A DNA stretch of 64,000 bases from positions 1,069,001 to 1,133,000 of the forward strand of contig CALZFC010000035.1 in NCBI GenBank assembly GCA_945643635.1, read 5' to 3'. The first letter of the stretch is position 1, and each line of letters begins with the position of its first letter. Origin of the DNA: Allodiplogaster sudhausi (Eukaryota; Nematoda; Chromadorea; Rhabditida; Diplogasteridae). Both the position numbers and the translations under genes were made by a program. The notes beneath the pieces were generated by a model. It was given only the letters and a program-made list of their open reading frames with translations. It did no database searches and had not been told where the DNA came from. Positions 12,259-24,250 of this stretch are shown here, piece by piece.

Positions 12259-12880
12259 GAAAGAATATATATTTTTTCTTCTTGAATTGTCAACATTTTT
12301 TTGTGATTTATTAAATATAAAAAAAAAGGTTTAGAAAAGTGAGCCAGCATGCATATGTCTTAAGTCTGGCCATGAATGAGTCACAACACTTTAGCTGGTT
12401 GAATATAAATGTTATGTGCCATTTCTTGTTTGGATGAACATATTATTCAGAGAGATCTAATATGCAGGGTGTATGGAAAAAAATGAGACTATTCATGATT
12501 TTCGCTGTCAAAGTTCAGCTTTTTTTAGTCTTCAGCATAAGCATGACGAGAGTATGTCACATATGTATGTAATCCGATTTAGGATACACCTTGTTATGTC
12601 AGGTTGTCTGTGTCCGTAATGTGCTCGCCCTTCTCTCTTTCCCTCTTCCCACTCTATCTCACTAGTTCTACACTTTCACAACTCTTCCGCTTTCATAGTA
12701 TCCGCTTATAATGGCCAATGAACATTCGAAATATGAACCGAAATGTTTTGAACTATGCGAAACACATCATTCCTTAACTAAACGGAACACATCATTTCAT
12801 GAGTAGACTACAGATAATTTCACTCTCCCTCTCCAGAGTGTTCTCTTAAAAGGCGCGAGAATGAGCGGAATGGAGAAGAG
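12259..12880. promoter_or_regulatory. 5' flank of astacin copy B, shared with copy C
   Basis: About 12560-12880 matches the reverse complement of 59067-59580 upstream of copy C, including GATTTAGGATAC and TATAATGGCCAATG. A related block also lies at 27850-27960. This is the duplicated promoter-side DNA of the family. I see no clear TATA box. Confidence 0.5.
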
Positions 12881-15584
12881 ATGTCGTCGGTCCGTCTGCT
12901 CCTACTGCTCCTGCCTTTGCTCGCTCTTGGTCATCCAAAGCCTGCCAAATCTCAAGACGATGAAAAAACGGTTTGTTTCTAATTTCACTGACTTGTCAAG
13001 CAAAAAAATTCACCGAGCCAAATCTTTTTTCTTCAATCATACTCCTTTAAGATTTCAGGATTTTACTATCGAATTCTATGTCATTTCTCTAGAAATGAAC
13101 TCATCCTCTTTTCACTTTACAGCGCAGGAACGAAGACATCGCTTACATGCGAGAAAAGATGGTGGTGATTGGCAAGAAGGCGGGAGAAGATATCAAGAAG
13201 CAAGAATTAAAGTGGACGCAGGATGATCGCGCCGTCATCGACGAAGTTCTCAAGGTGCGTCAACTTTGACTTTCAAGACACATAAATATAAATATAATAA
13301 CTATTTCTATATAAATTCATGCTGATGATCATGCATAAGCTAAAGGACAAAAAGAATTGTTGAAGGACGAGAAGAAGCGAGAGCGAAGGGTGATTCTGGA
13401 GACGGGAGATAACGTGTTGAGCATAAACAAGAAGGCAGGAGTAGCTGCTGACCTTTACGGAAGAGATATCATCCTAACCAAGCAAGGCTCTTCCCAATTA
13501 GTTGCCAGAGAATCTGAAGTTCCTCTGCTTCACAGAGATCAGACGGACTATATCATCTCGTCGGCCGAGAAGGAAAACGGCACTGAGAGTGACGTTGCTG
13601 AAGGCAGCGAAGGTGGGAGAGCTCGCCGGCAAGCATACCGAGACACTCGCTACCCCACAACAATCTGGAGCAGTGGCTTCTACTACTACTTTGATAGCCT
13701 AACTAGTCAGAACATCATCTCTTTTCATCTCTTCTCTCCCTCGCTTTCTTTCTGTCTCTCACTCTTTCTCTCAAAATCGATTCAAATCTCCACTCTCACA
13801 GGGGGAACCCACGTCGAAACTGTCGTTCGGAAGGCAATCAAGCAGTGGAGTGACAACACTTGCATCAACTTCTACGAGAGCTCCACTGCGGCGAACAAGG
13901 TCGTTCAATTCTATTTCTGTTTCCTTTCTTCTCTGATATCTGCTTCTTCAGGTGATGATCACAAAGGACGGCGGGTGCTGGTCGTACGTCGGTCGTACGG
14001 GATGGGCTACGCAGGGCCTGTCGCTCGATACCGGATGTGACTCTGTGAGTTAAAGATAAAATAGTGAAAGAGAGAATTGTAACCACAGGGACAGGGGTCT
14101 CCCCCAGATCTGCTTGACCTCATTACGCTCAGGTCGGAACAGCCCTTCACGAGCTCGGACACGCCCTCGGCTACTTTCACGAACAAGCCAGACACGACAG
14201 AGATATATCTACATCCAGTCAGCGAACATCGAGGTTGGTCATCCTTCTTATGATCTTTCAGGTCCATTCACTCCCTCTCGCTCTCTCTATCTCCCTGTCC
14301 TTTATTTCTCCATCCTTTCCCGTCTCTCTCCGAAATGTGAGAAGAGTTCGGTTGTAGAGTGGCGCAGAAGCCCAATTCGACAAGGAGACGCCAGAGACGA
14401 ACTACAACTACGGCTGGAAGTACGACTACGGTGGAATCATGCAGTACTCCGGATCATCGTCCGTGGTTTTCTTACCTTCTTTCCCTTCATAATGTAGTTA
14501 GAAATGGAGGACAACAAGAATACATATAAATTCCAAAAAAGTACTTATTAATTTATTTGATATGACAAGATATGACATGAGAGAGAGTACCAACCTGCAG
14601 ATTCTCTTTGAACGGCGAACCAACAATTGTGGCAAAAGACTTCCAGCAGCAGGAGACGATGGGCTCGGACATTCTCTCCTTTCGAGACATCCTCGAGATG
14701 AATGACCACTACGGATGCAGATGTTAGTTGGCTTCTTCTTGGCTGCTCACAATCCGTGCAGTGGGCACAGAAGGGGAGAAGAGAAACTGGAGATAGTTTA
14801 GCCCGCTGCAACGGCTTCACTACGACTTGCTACCACGGCGGCTACATGCATCCTCGCAACTGCAGCACTTGTCTGTGCCCACTCGGATTCGGAGGCACCA
14901 ACTGCGCACAACGGGTAAGGACATGAGAATAGCCTGTCTGGTCCTCATTAAAACACCTTTCATTCATCTTCCGGTACCATTCTCCTTTGTCGGGAACATT
15001 CAAACGTTCATATTGATATAATGAGAAAAGAATCTGATGACAGCCGCCCGGCTGTGGCCAGATCCTCTCCGCCACGACCACCACCGCCTCCTTCACTGCC
15101 ACGTTTGGGGACACTTCCACCACCGTCTACGATGACTTTACCTTCTGCACCTACTGGATTCAAGTCAGTGCTTTCCCTATTAAATGAGGTATTTGTAAGT
15201 AATGGAAATATATCTGGGGGTAGTTTTCCCATTCAATGTAACGAAATACAATATTTTCGCTTAATAGAATAAGAATAGGCGCCTGCCGGGATGCGCGTGA
15301 AGGCAACGTTGTCCACCTTCAAAACTAATCACTGCGTCGAAGGCTGCACGTACGGGGGAATCGAATTGAAGCGACAGCCAACACTCACCGGACCAAGGTC
15401 CGTTTACCACTTTCTTTCCTTTCTGTTGTTGTACTTCCTTGGGATACAAGGGCTGTATTCTTGAAGATTCTGCTGTAACTCGGACGTGGGCAGAATCGTC
15501 TACTCGAACTCGAATTTTATGCCTGTCATTGTCTACCGTCGCTACAACAACATCCAGTTCGGAATAACTTATGTTGCGTTCTAA
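12881..15584 (+). pseudogene. Astacin-type metalloprotease copy B (signal peptide to CUB), frameshifted
   Basis: The most complete astacin copy. Exon 1 (12881-12970) gives a clear signal peptide, MSSVRLLLLLLPLLALG. Then come propeptide (13123-13254), propeptide plus mature N-terminus (about 13340-13705), catalytic exons (13802-13899, 13952-14044, 14133-14233 with HELGHALGYFHEQARHDRD, 14358-14462 with GGIMQY), EGF-like exon (about 14766-14913) and CUB exons to the TAA at 15582-15584. Two frame problems are seen. Exon 3 cannot be joined in frame to exon 2 with any AG I can find, and 4 nt are missing just after RHDRD compared with copy A. Active-site residues are kept. I infer a recent pseudogene. 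Confidence 0.85.
13482..13508 (+). other. Candidate 27-nt GC-AG mini-intron in astacin copy B
   Basis: Begins GCAAGG and ends TTGCCAG. Equivalent segments are 28 nt in copy A (1105-1132) and 34 nt in copy C (58452-58485). Removing each restores the same frame in all three (ILTR/K, then SEVPLLHRDQTD). In copy B it also reads through without a stop. Confidence 0.35.
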
Positions 15585-15899
15585 TAGAGAACAGCTCTGA
15601 ATTCCTTGCCTTTGTGAATTCATCGAATCATGAAGAGAATAGATACATATATCTTCGATTCACACATGCTTGCTCAACAGTACATATCATTAGTGCTGAC
15701 AAAACCACGAACGCCGTAGCCAATCCTGTAACCAAGAACACATATCAATGTAAGTAAAATAATCATTACTGAATTTGCCTTTCCACTTGTCGTAACATTA
15801 ATTTATTAGATGCCAAGAAATATATATAATAACCACATCAAGATGAACCAGTTACAATTGCACCTCCGGAAATATATACGATGGAACTCTCCAGAGTGT

Positions 15900-15975
15900 T
15901 AACTTAAAAAGAGTGAGAATGAGCGAAATGGAGAAGAGATGTCGTCGGTCTCTCTCTCTACTTTTTCTTTCTTTT
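15900..15975 (+). pseudogene. Astacin first-exon fragment downstream of copy B
   Basis: Repeats the copy B leader: the DNA before the start, then ATGTCGTCGGT, diverging into a CT-rich stretch. No further astacin exons follow. It looks like the 5' remnant of a fourth tandem copy. Confidence 0.55.
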
Positions 15976-16640
15976 CCAATCTTGCCTAAGATCGAGGCCG
16001 CTTTTTTCTCATGCACCGAAGGGGTCCTTTCTTAGTATTTCTGCACTCGGCGGATTCGTTCGAGGTCACAATCTGCTTTTTCAGATATAACTAATCGCTT
16101 TTAAAGCACAAACTTGAATCCAAGGAGACTCAGCAGTCATAACGGGCTTGTCATGCCGTATCTACATATACTATGATTTTGATTTGACTCTGCCTTCGGT
16201 TTCGCCCCGCCTGTTACTCAATGCTACATGCCTTCACCGTCCACTTCAATAAGGTTGCAGTTATATTCATGAAAATCCCTTTTTAAAATGTTCTCTTAAG
16301 GGAACCTTCCGGGGAATCTTTCTACAGTTGTAAAAAGTGTGTGATTTGAACGTGCAGATCGGTCATACTAGTTGGGCCGAGATAGAAAGTGAAAGAGGAG
16401 GGCGGCTTATGAAGACAGCAGTAAAACCGCGCCCTTGCAAATTTCGCCTGCTTATTCATTTGTAAGGAGTGGACTCAAACGAGGTCGCTGTTTTCGGCCA
16501 AAGCGAATTCACCCATGAAGGGAAAAAAGCTGTTCATTTTATTCCCCGGAGACCAAATTTATCTTAATTTATAAATTGCATGCAGCGCTGGTTAATTTGT
16601 TAAGTGAACAGAATCGAAACATTAGGAATGATCGTGTTTT
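15976..16640. other. No supported gene
   Basis: Mixed-composition spacer. No domain, RNA gene or clear repeat was seen. Confidence 0.4.
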
Positions 16641-16651
16641 TTTTGCAGTCT

Positions 16652-17708
16652 CTTCTTATTCCTCGTGCTAATCGGAGCCGGGCATCTCTCGAGCGACGAT
16701 CAAGCTTGTGTTGCCACAAGAACAACAACGGCACCCACCCCAATCACTATTCCGCTGCATACGCTCTTTTCGCTCCTTCTATGATTTCTGAACTTCAACT
16801 CAAATAGCTCACCTGTTATTTACGTTTTTAATCATTGTCTTTTAATATTTAATAATTAATAACTTACTACACCATTGGACATGATGATGCGACCACTAGG
16901 GACCAATCGGTGGGGTGGGGGGGGCAGGCTGACTTATGCGCACTCATGTTCTCTTCCTTAGTGCCGTGCCAGACGTGCAACCGAAATCTGATAACTGTTA
17001 CGCCACTCAGCGGCCCTGGCGAGACGAAGTTCGCGAGCGATTCGATCGACCTTATGGGCAATTGTGCCATGCGCACGCTCGTCTGCAATGGCCCAAAGGC
17101 TACCATCGAGGTGTGTTAAAGGAAGTATCTGACAAATAATTATACAGAGAACGAGTTTGAATGCGCGCGCTCATAAAGTTGCCTGTCGCTCGGTCGAGAG
17201 AGCACTCGAAATAGGAGGGCGGCTCTGACCTACCGTAGCTAATTCTCTACCTGCCAGTTTTCACGTTACTTTTGCTCAGAATGCAATGGAAGAAGATCGC
17301 TCAAACTTTCTGGATACATGTTTTACGCCAAGATGAACATGTTCATATAGAGAAAAAAACCAAGGTTAATTATTTCCCGGATACCTCCTTTAAGAATGAA
17401 AAAATTATTATGAGCTATGCATTTTCTTATATTTATTTTTCACGTACATATTAATACTAGACGACATTTTTGTTTACATATTTATTTTGTACTAATATTA
17501 CAATAGAAATTGAAGAAAAGAAGAAAATTGTATTTTAAGCTCTGTCGAGTGAACAAAAATGTGGGCAGTTGAATCGCGGAATGAACGGCAAAACCTATGT
17601 ACATCAGCAACGGTCGCGCTCACCTGCAATCCGGCCGTCGGCACAGCGTGGTTCTATAACATCGACGAAGGAACAATCATGGCGGCCACGCACTTTCCCC
17701 TAATTTAA
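16652..17708 (+). CDS. Small secreted cysteine-rich protein, nematode C6/DUF281-like (model incomplete)
   Basis: An acceptor at TTTTTTGCAG is followed by a hydrophobic leader LFLFLVLIGAGHLSS, then DDQACVATRTTTAPTPITI. A second exon (about 16962-17109) reads VPCQTCNRNLITVTPLSG, then NCAMRTLVCNGPKATIE. A third (about 17541-17708) reads ATVALTCNPAVGTAWFYNI and stops at TAA. Leader, Thr-rich linker, CxxCxxNLI start and paired later cysteines are the layout of nematode C6/DUF281-type extracellular proteins. The start codon and the first splice could not be fixed, and a frameshift is possible. Role unknown. Confidence 0.5.
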
Positions 17709-17860
17709 CACTTCCAAATAGAAATTAATAATGTTTGTATTTTGGAATAAAATTATTTTTATTTGGAATAAATTTTAATGAAATAAACAAAATAAAATAA
17801 AAAAAGACAAATTAAATTCATGGGTGAGAACGTGAAGAGATATGTTTTGCAAAAATCAAA

Positions 17861-17935
17861 AACAAAAGCTGGACGACTCGAACCGTTGACCTTCCGTACA
17901 CTAGCCCGAATCCACTGCGCCATCCGAACTTCGAT
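17861..17935 (-). ncRNA. tRNA-like sequence (tRNA pseudogene or SINE head)
   Basis: The minus strand contains GGATGGCGCAGTGGATTC, an A-box-like D arm, and 30 nt later ACGGTTCGAGTCGT, a near-consensus B box with a short T stem. The acceptor stem pairs poorly and no convincing anticodon stem forms, so I do not call a working tRNA. Confidence 0.35.
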
Positions 17936-18210
17936 AAAGAGGAGGAACACTGAAGGAAAAAAAATGCAGGCGAGAATAGCCGCGTCTGCTCAAATAAGAG
18001 CAGGCACTCTCTAGTTCGCAAGTCGCACAGATCCGCTGCGTGAAGGAACGGAAAAGGTCACGAAAAACTCATATAATGAGAAAGTTTGACTAGGCCGCGC
18101 AGGTTGAAATGTAATGGAATGTGTTAATTTGTTAAGTTGCGTCGAGAGAATGAGGGTCGAGTGCAACACGTGACTTGGGCACGGATGATGAAGTGAACGC
18201 AGTAGGCATA

Positions 18211-18655
18211 TACCGTATTTTCTCTATTAGTATCCCCCCTTTATTAGAACCCCCCCCCCTCCTCTAATAGTACCCCCCTCTGATAAAGCCATTGAAAAAT
18301 AGAACCCCTCTCTCTAGTAGAACGCCCCTCCAATAGTGCCCCCCCCTAACAGCCTAATATCTCAGTTCGAGACGTACCTCGAATGGATCCTGGAGGCATG
18401 GGATGCTCTCCCCAATGAACTGATTGCAAATTCATTCAAAATATGTGATAAAATGGATATTGCTGTGATGATTCCTATGAATTCGAGCTATGATTCTTTT
18501 TTTTTAGAAGAAAATGTTGTTATAAAACTTTTAGTATCTCACATTGAAAAATAGTACCCCTCCCTCCAGTAGAACCCCTCCCTCTAATAGTGCCCCTCTC
18601 TCGCAAGGGTATTGAAAAATAGAGCCCCGGGGGTACTAATAGAGAAAATACGGTA
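18211..18655 (+). mobile_element. pogo/Tigger-type deletion derivative (MITE, 445 bp)
   Basis: Terminal inverted repeats of about 26 bp start TACCGTATTTTCTCTATTAG at each end, with TA at both edges. C-rich subterminal blocks repeat inside. An internal plus-strand frame (about 18360-18460) reads YLEWILEAWDALPNELI, then NSFKICDKMD. This is typical of the C-terminal end of pogo/Tigger DDE transposases. The rest of the transposase is gone. Confidence 0.8.
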
Positions 18656-18828
18656 TGTATGTAGCTTGTAGGCACTTACGTTTATTTACCTAGTACATAC
18701 TATGCGTTTAAGTGTTGACTCTGACAATGATCTATAATTGTATGCGTTATGATGTGGTATTTATTGCCAATGTTCAACTAAAACATTTTATTCCAAAAAA
18801 TGGAGATTTCGTCAAGGGCAGACAGTGC

Positions 18829-20498
18829 TTAGCCAATGTCGAGGCTCTCAAGGACGACGCTACCCTGGATGCGGATCGCCGTGTAGTTGCGCTCCTCATC
18901 GAGATGAACAAACGGTTTCAGTGGTTTGTCGTTGATTGAAATCTCAACTTTTACATATGATCAATTAGTTATGTATAAAAAAAACAATTAGCAAATATTT
19001 CTTAGGAAATTATGTTAAAATTTTGGAAAGCAATGAATGTTGCTAGGCTAACATTAAACTGGTCCTTGTCGTAGATGAAGGTCAGATGAAAACCGACATT
19101 GTTCTTGATCGGGAATGGACGTGGTTCTTCAATTTCTCCTACCGGCCAGTCGCCACCACATATGTTAAAGTTGCGCTCAATCTGAGGAGAGGTGGAGTAA
19201 AGGAAGAGATATAAAGAGGGGTAACTGCTACAGTAGAGAATTTTGGCCACGCCTTACTTTGAAGGCTTTTATCTTTTTTGTTTGTTAATTATTCAGTGTG
19301 AATAACGCGAAAATGCAAAATTGAATTAATTTTAATTATTTTCTGATGATCTCCTCGATATATGTAGGACGAAAGTGTCACCCAACCCTCTCCGTATTCC
19401 CGGAAACATAAGGCTTCCAGTGGAAAAGAATGTCTCCATTATTGCCGAGGAAGTTGAATTAGAAATCCGTCCCGGTCATCTTCGCGTACGCTTCCACTTT
19501 CTGCCCTAAAGATGTTTTATTTTTTTTCATAGCAAAAACAATTTGTGAATGAGTGTTCGGATACCGATACGCAGATAGCCGCCCGGGAAAGCATTGGTGA
19601 AAAAAAAAGCATTTCTCCCTTGACCTATGAATATGAATTTTCAGTCTTGTCGGCATTTAGACTCTTTCTGTCAGAGACATCTTTATATCTATAATGTTTT
19701 CTATTTTTATTTATTTATTTATTTTTGGTATTGATCCGATCTCGACCTCAAAGGAGTTGAACTCCTTGAAATTGCCGTTATGCATGATATAGCCCAGCTG
19801 GCTGCCGTTGATGCTCAGTTCGAAGTTGTCCTCGCGAAATCTAGAGAAGCAATTCTTCTTCTTCTTTTAGTTTTCTTGCTTTTATTCTAATTAATGAACA
19901 ACTAATACCTCTAAAAAATCTTTTAAGAGAAATAATAATAATAATACAATTTTACTGCAAAATATTTGACATGCCGGAATCGCAGCTCGATCAGGTCGCC
20001 GGGTCTGGCGGCCAGATTGTCCCACGAGAGAGGCTGCAAGGAGTCATTTTGGTTTTTGGTAGTACATATATGTATCTTGCACACAGCGCTGTCAACAAGG
20101 AATCTCTAAAGAACTTTAGTAAAAATAATTTTTTTTTAGGATTACGGGAAAAAAAGTTTTTCATAACTACCATCAAGTCGTCAGTGAGCACGAGAGTCTT
20201 GTTGTCGAATCGAAGATTCTCACTCAGATTTTTTCCATGACGGTCACCCTCGAAGAGATTCAGGCAGAGGCTGTGGAAATGGGGGAAAAGAAGAATTAGA
20301 ATATATTCCAAAATATTTTCCTTTGAAAAGCGTCTTAATGAGAGTTCAAAAAAGAAGACTGCAAAATCACTTTTTTAGCATTTTGAAAGAATTTGCTGAC
20401 AATGTAGCGTTGGCGGCCAGCAGACCGAAGATGCTCAGCGACTGGCCGACCACGAAGGGCTGCTTAAAGTTCGCGAAGAACGGATTCGCCAGAAACAT
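18829..20498 (-). pseudogene. Tandem-repeat galectin copy 2, disrupted
   Basis: Beta-galactoside-binding lectin with two carbohydrate-recognition domains. Exons on the minus strand: 20498-20401 (NPFFANFKQPFVVGQSLSIF), 20270-20171 (RFDNKTLVLTDD), an exon near 20033-19975 (WDNLAARPGDLIELRFR), one near 19838-19745, then second-domain exons to the stop at 18829-18831. Lesions: an in-frame TAA in the exon near 19490 (GTDF-stop-FNFL), the HxNPR sugar-binding motif replaced by HWKPYV, and loss of the GDIQL coding stretch. From about 20110 down to 18829 it is nearly identical to copy 3 in long introns as well as exons, so the duplication is young. Confidence 0.85.
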
Positions 20499-21240
20499 CT
20501 GCAATAACAAGACCTTTTTATTTTAGTCAACTCTTCTGCCTTTCGCAGTAGAAGACTACGGGAGGTATAGGTTAATCATCAGGAACCCAAGCCAATGCTG
20601 ACGGAGGCAACCGCTCACGAAGAGCCAGGGAAGGGAGAGTGATGCGGCCTCGAAAAAAAACACAATAGGACTGGAATAGCACGTGGTATGCTAATGATGG
20701 AAGGGGCTGGAAATAATGAAACGTGAGGAATGGAACGTTTCGTTATACATCTACGTGAAGGAGCGGTCGGTGGAGAGTAGGAGAATAATGCAAACAATGA
20801 TATTCGGCAGTGATGGCAGCCTGAGAAAGGTTGCTAGTGATCGAATACAATCAGAGAAGATTTAGATCATTATACTCCCAATTCTTGAAAAAGGCGAGGG
20901 CTTCTGAAAATCTCTTGGGTTGGCTCGTTCTTGAAATAGATACGCTGCTATAAGATGACAAAAGTTGCGATAGCGAGCGAGAAGTGACTGAGATGTTCGT
21001 CAGTCGAAAAATATGGTCATTTACACCATAAAATTTCAAGGAATCAAAGAGTTTTAGAAGGGATGAGAAGAAGTTTGTGGACAAAAGAATTGGTAGGCGA
21101 GGGACAAAGCCTACTTCGAGGTTATGATTTTTCAAATTGGCCGAATTTTCCAGGTTAACAATTGTCGAGGTTGGGGCTTATTGACCCCTTGTGGTGCCAA
21201 AGTAACACTTATTCTTCACAAGGGGAATTCGAACAGATTT
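20499..21240. repeat. Galectin 5' flank, inverted duplicate of 32230-32900
   Basis: Blocks such as CCGACTGCTCCTCGACGTAG in the copy 1 flank recur here in reverse complement, in diverged form. The duplicated unit thus includes at least 0.7 kb upstream of the galectins. I see no separate gene in it. Confidence 0.55.
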
Positions 21241-21249
21241 ACTTATTGT

Positions 21250-21500
21250 TTCAGTTATACCTCGCCCATGATGATGAGCGAGAAGGAGACGGAGCGAAGA
21301 GAGGCAGAAGAAGTCGACCACTCGGCAGCTCAGAAACAACAACGACTGATCTCGACCCGTCAAAATGAGTCGAATTGATGATATAATTGCGAAATACTGC
21401 ATATTAAAATTTAGATTAGAAAAGACAATTAAAGGTAATGATTCAAATTCAAATAATAGCGTTAAACAGTTCGGCGTTTCAAAATCATTTTAAAATCATC
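21250..21500 (+). repeat. Inverted repeat partner of 29260-29510
   Basis: Shares in reverse complement the stretch around GAGACGGAGCGAAGAGAGGC and the next 150 bp, with indels. The two copies belong to the duplicated galectin flanks and face each other across the Harbinger region. Confidence 0.65.
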
Positions 21501-21781
21501 CTTATATGCAAGAAGGCCATAAAATGTGTTGAGAAGTGTAAGGAGGTATTAATTTAGCATACAAATAGTTTCAAAAAAAGCTCTGGTATACATAACCTAC
21601 TCTTTGAAGGATATTGGCGATCCCAACAAAAAGCAGAATAATAGTAAAGTCGGGGTATGAAAAGGCAATGCAGGCAATGGGGAACGCTTTTCAGAGAGGC
21701 AGACAAGCTCGTATAAGGCTTCCTGGAAATGAATTTTAAAATCGGTCAGAAAAATCTTTTATTTATTTATTTTTTAGTTCA

Positions 21782-22080
21782 GCCGCGCGATTAATCTTAC
21801 TTTGTGTCAATGACACGTCGTCGACAAACAGTCATGACCAAATTGTAGGTCATTGACACCGGTCAATGACAGAAAACAAAACAGCCTATCTTAATACACA
21901 TGGGTCGCGACCTGTCCAGCATGTGTCATTGACGCGGTCATGACCGCAGGGCAATAATTTGGTGGTCATGTCCACTCGGATGCCACCCTTGGTCATGACC
22001 AAAGCGAGATAGTACACTTTTGTGAGAGATGCAGAGCGACACGCTCATGGATATGACCGTGGGTCATGACCAAATTCATC
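21782..22080. promoter_or_regulatory. Left end and subterminal GGTCATGACC motifs of the Harbinger element
   Basis: After the inverted repeat come several copies of the palindrome GGTCATGACC or close variants (about 21830, 21937, 21991, 22050) and related GTCAATGAC words. Arrays like this near transposon ends usually bind the element's own proteins; that role is inferred here. Confidence 0.55.
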
Positions 22081-22254
22081 ATTTCAACTGAATGTGTGAC
22101 CCAATGTTCACTTTATACCGTAATTTTTAAAAGCGCTTTGCGCGTGAATATTTTCATTTTTCAGCCAGCTTGCAATCTTAAATGTTTTTGATTGTTGTTG
22201 TTTTGCAGCTTAGTTTCTGTTTTCACCTAATTATTTGTACTTCATTTGAACAGG

Positions 22255-23889
22255 ATGGCGTCACCCGCACTCTCTGGCGAGCAACAGTCAGAATTGCTCC
22301 GCGAAATTCTGAATCGGCGCCACATCCTCATCGAAAACAACAAATCACGCGCGCCCGAGGCTCTACATCGAAGGGATGAGGCCTTGAAGCAGATTCAAGA
22401 GCACGCACGGATTCGCTTCCGGTTCGTTGTGTTTTTGAAAAAAAAGCTTATTGATCAAGAACAAAACTACCTCATTCGATCGCTTTGATTACACATTAAG
22501 GCGAACCGTAACGAAGACACAGCTGGTTAAGCTGTTGAGTCGAGCCACTTCTCGCGCCCGCGCCGCCGCCGCCAAAAAATCCAGGTTATCTTCATTTACG
22601 CTGATAGAAATGTTCGCTTCGGCTAGTTTGATGGCATTCAATGTCCATCTACTACAGCTACCGGAACCAAACTGGTGGCGGCGTCGACTTCGATGAGGAA
22701 GAGGAAATCGAAGTCATGGAAGTTGGTGCTGAAGCAGAACAACAACTGCTCGAGCTCTACGCGACGAGTCCAGCATACGCGAGCATTCAAGGAGGCGAGG
22801 CAAGCTCGCTTGGCATGGTTATCGCATATTTCATCATTAAGTGCATTAGTTTTGAACACTGCAACATTAACTTAATTTATTCTTTTTTGTTTGATTGTTG
22901 TTCACGCTATATCTAGAGCGGTTCATTGATTCAGTCCGCCTCTAACTCTCGACATCATGAGGCGCTCGAACAAGAAGATGGCCAAGTGACAGAAGAAGAA
23001 GAAGAAAGCATCCACCAGCAAGAGCAGCATCATGCGAGTGAGCGCCGCAGTCATGGTGCAGCTACCTTTCAACCCCCGCTCGTACTCTCGCAGCATAACG
23101 AGGAGGGTGCTGAGCAGGTTAATTGGTTTTCATTTATGCTTTATAATTTCCAGAATTTCTTCCTTCCATGCAACTTGCTTTTTGCCGAGTAGTAAAAACT
23201 TGTTGATAAGATTAGGCTTGCCTTTCTTTTTTCTTGCTTTTCTTTTCTTTCTTTTTTTCCGTGCGTAAACATTGAATCATAAACTATTATATTATTTAAT
23301 GTGTTATTTTAAGGCAAATGTTGGTCGCCGCCCGAGCCTCTCGCGCGCTGCTTCCGAGTCGATGCTCCGTCGCAGCCAGCTCGAACTGATCCAGGTTTTC
23401 TTTTAAACCAAATACTACAAGTGCTCCTTTTCTACTTTTTCTTTCAACTTAATGCTACTGCTATTTTTCTTGTTTTATTTCCATTTCTTGCTTTTTCTTT
23501 GAACCAATTGCTACAACTGCTTATTTTTTTCACAATGTAGGATTTGAGTTCCTTTCTTTAGAAGTCTTATATTTTAGGCGGAATCGGATGCATTCCGGAA
23601 GCTGAGCTCGACGATGCAGGATGTGGCAACGACCACCGCGCTGGTTGAAGAGATGGCGGATATGTGCCGCGCACAAACGCGTCTTCTGCACGCCGCGTTG
23701 GGCTCGATCGATTCCCGCGCCGACCCTGCGCCCACTGCTCGAAGTTCAACCGAGAGACGCGGCCGCATCCATTCTGCTCTGGCGCGCATCGCAAGCACCC
23801 AGAATACTCAGTACGTCCCACAAAATGTTGATGTTTTTGCTGATCCCGCTCTTGAGAATAGCACCCTCGGCTCCACATTCACCGATTAG
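22255..23889 (+). CDS. Harbinger Myb/SANT-like accessory protein, 334 aa
   Basis: Second protein of the Harbinger element. In studied Harbingers such a protein binds the transposon ends and brings the transposase into the nucleus. Six exons join in frame: 22255-22421, 22501-22584, 22658-22817, 22917-23117, 23314-23394, 23578-23889. The N-terminal 80 residues are a helical DNA-binding-like region (LSGEQQSELLREILNRRHIL, then TVTKTQLVKLLSRATSRARA) followed by an Arg/Ala/Lys tract. The middle is acidic and Gln/Glu-rich. The last exon is helical (MQDVATTTALVEEMADMCRA). ATG follows an acceptor, so a 5' untranslated exon is likely. An alternative GC donor, GAG|GCAAGC, at 22800 keeps frame too. Confidence 0.75.
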
Positions 23890-23994
23890 GTTACCTTAAA
23901 GGTTTTTATTAGATTACCTTGCAGAGCATTGTTATTAGAGTATACTAAATTAAGTTATTCAAAATTTTCTTTACGGTTTACAGCTTGCTAATTC

Positions 23995-24250
23995 TTTCTT
24001 GTCTACATTGTTTTTCCCCAGCTTGCTAATTGGTTCTATGAAAGTCCATCCTTTGCTTTTGCTTTAAATACTCCTCTCGCCCGCCCTCAGTACTTTTTGT
24101 GCCTTAAACAGGCTGTCCCTTGAGCTTATTTTATACGGTCCTTTGCTGTCTGCGCCTCATTTACCACATGACCTTTTTGAGGACTACGGTAGATTTTAAG
24201 GTCCATGGACAGCCTCATAAAGTTCTCCCCCTTACATTTCCTTGCTTTTT
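23995..24250 (+). repeat. Direct repeat left of palindrome 1
   Basis: Shares an ordered series of words with 25690-25915, including TTTTGTGCCTTAAA, TTTGCTGTCTGCG, ACGGTAGATTTTAAG and GGACAGC, at similar spacing. It includes the 3' flank of the accessory gene. Confidence 0.6.

Noticed and set aside
12861..13226. Long open frame reading through astacin exons 1-2 from 12861
   Set aside because: It is in the wrong frame for exon 1; the ATG at 12881 gives a true signal peptide and a clean GT donor at 12971.
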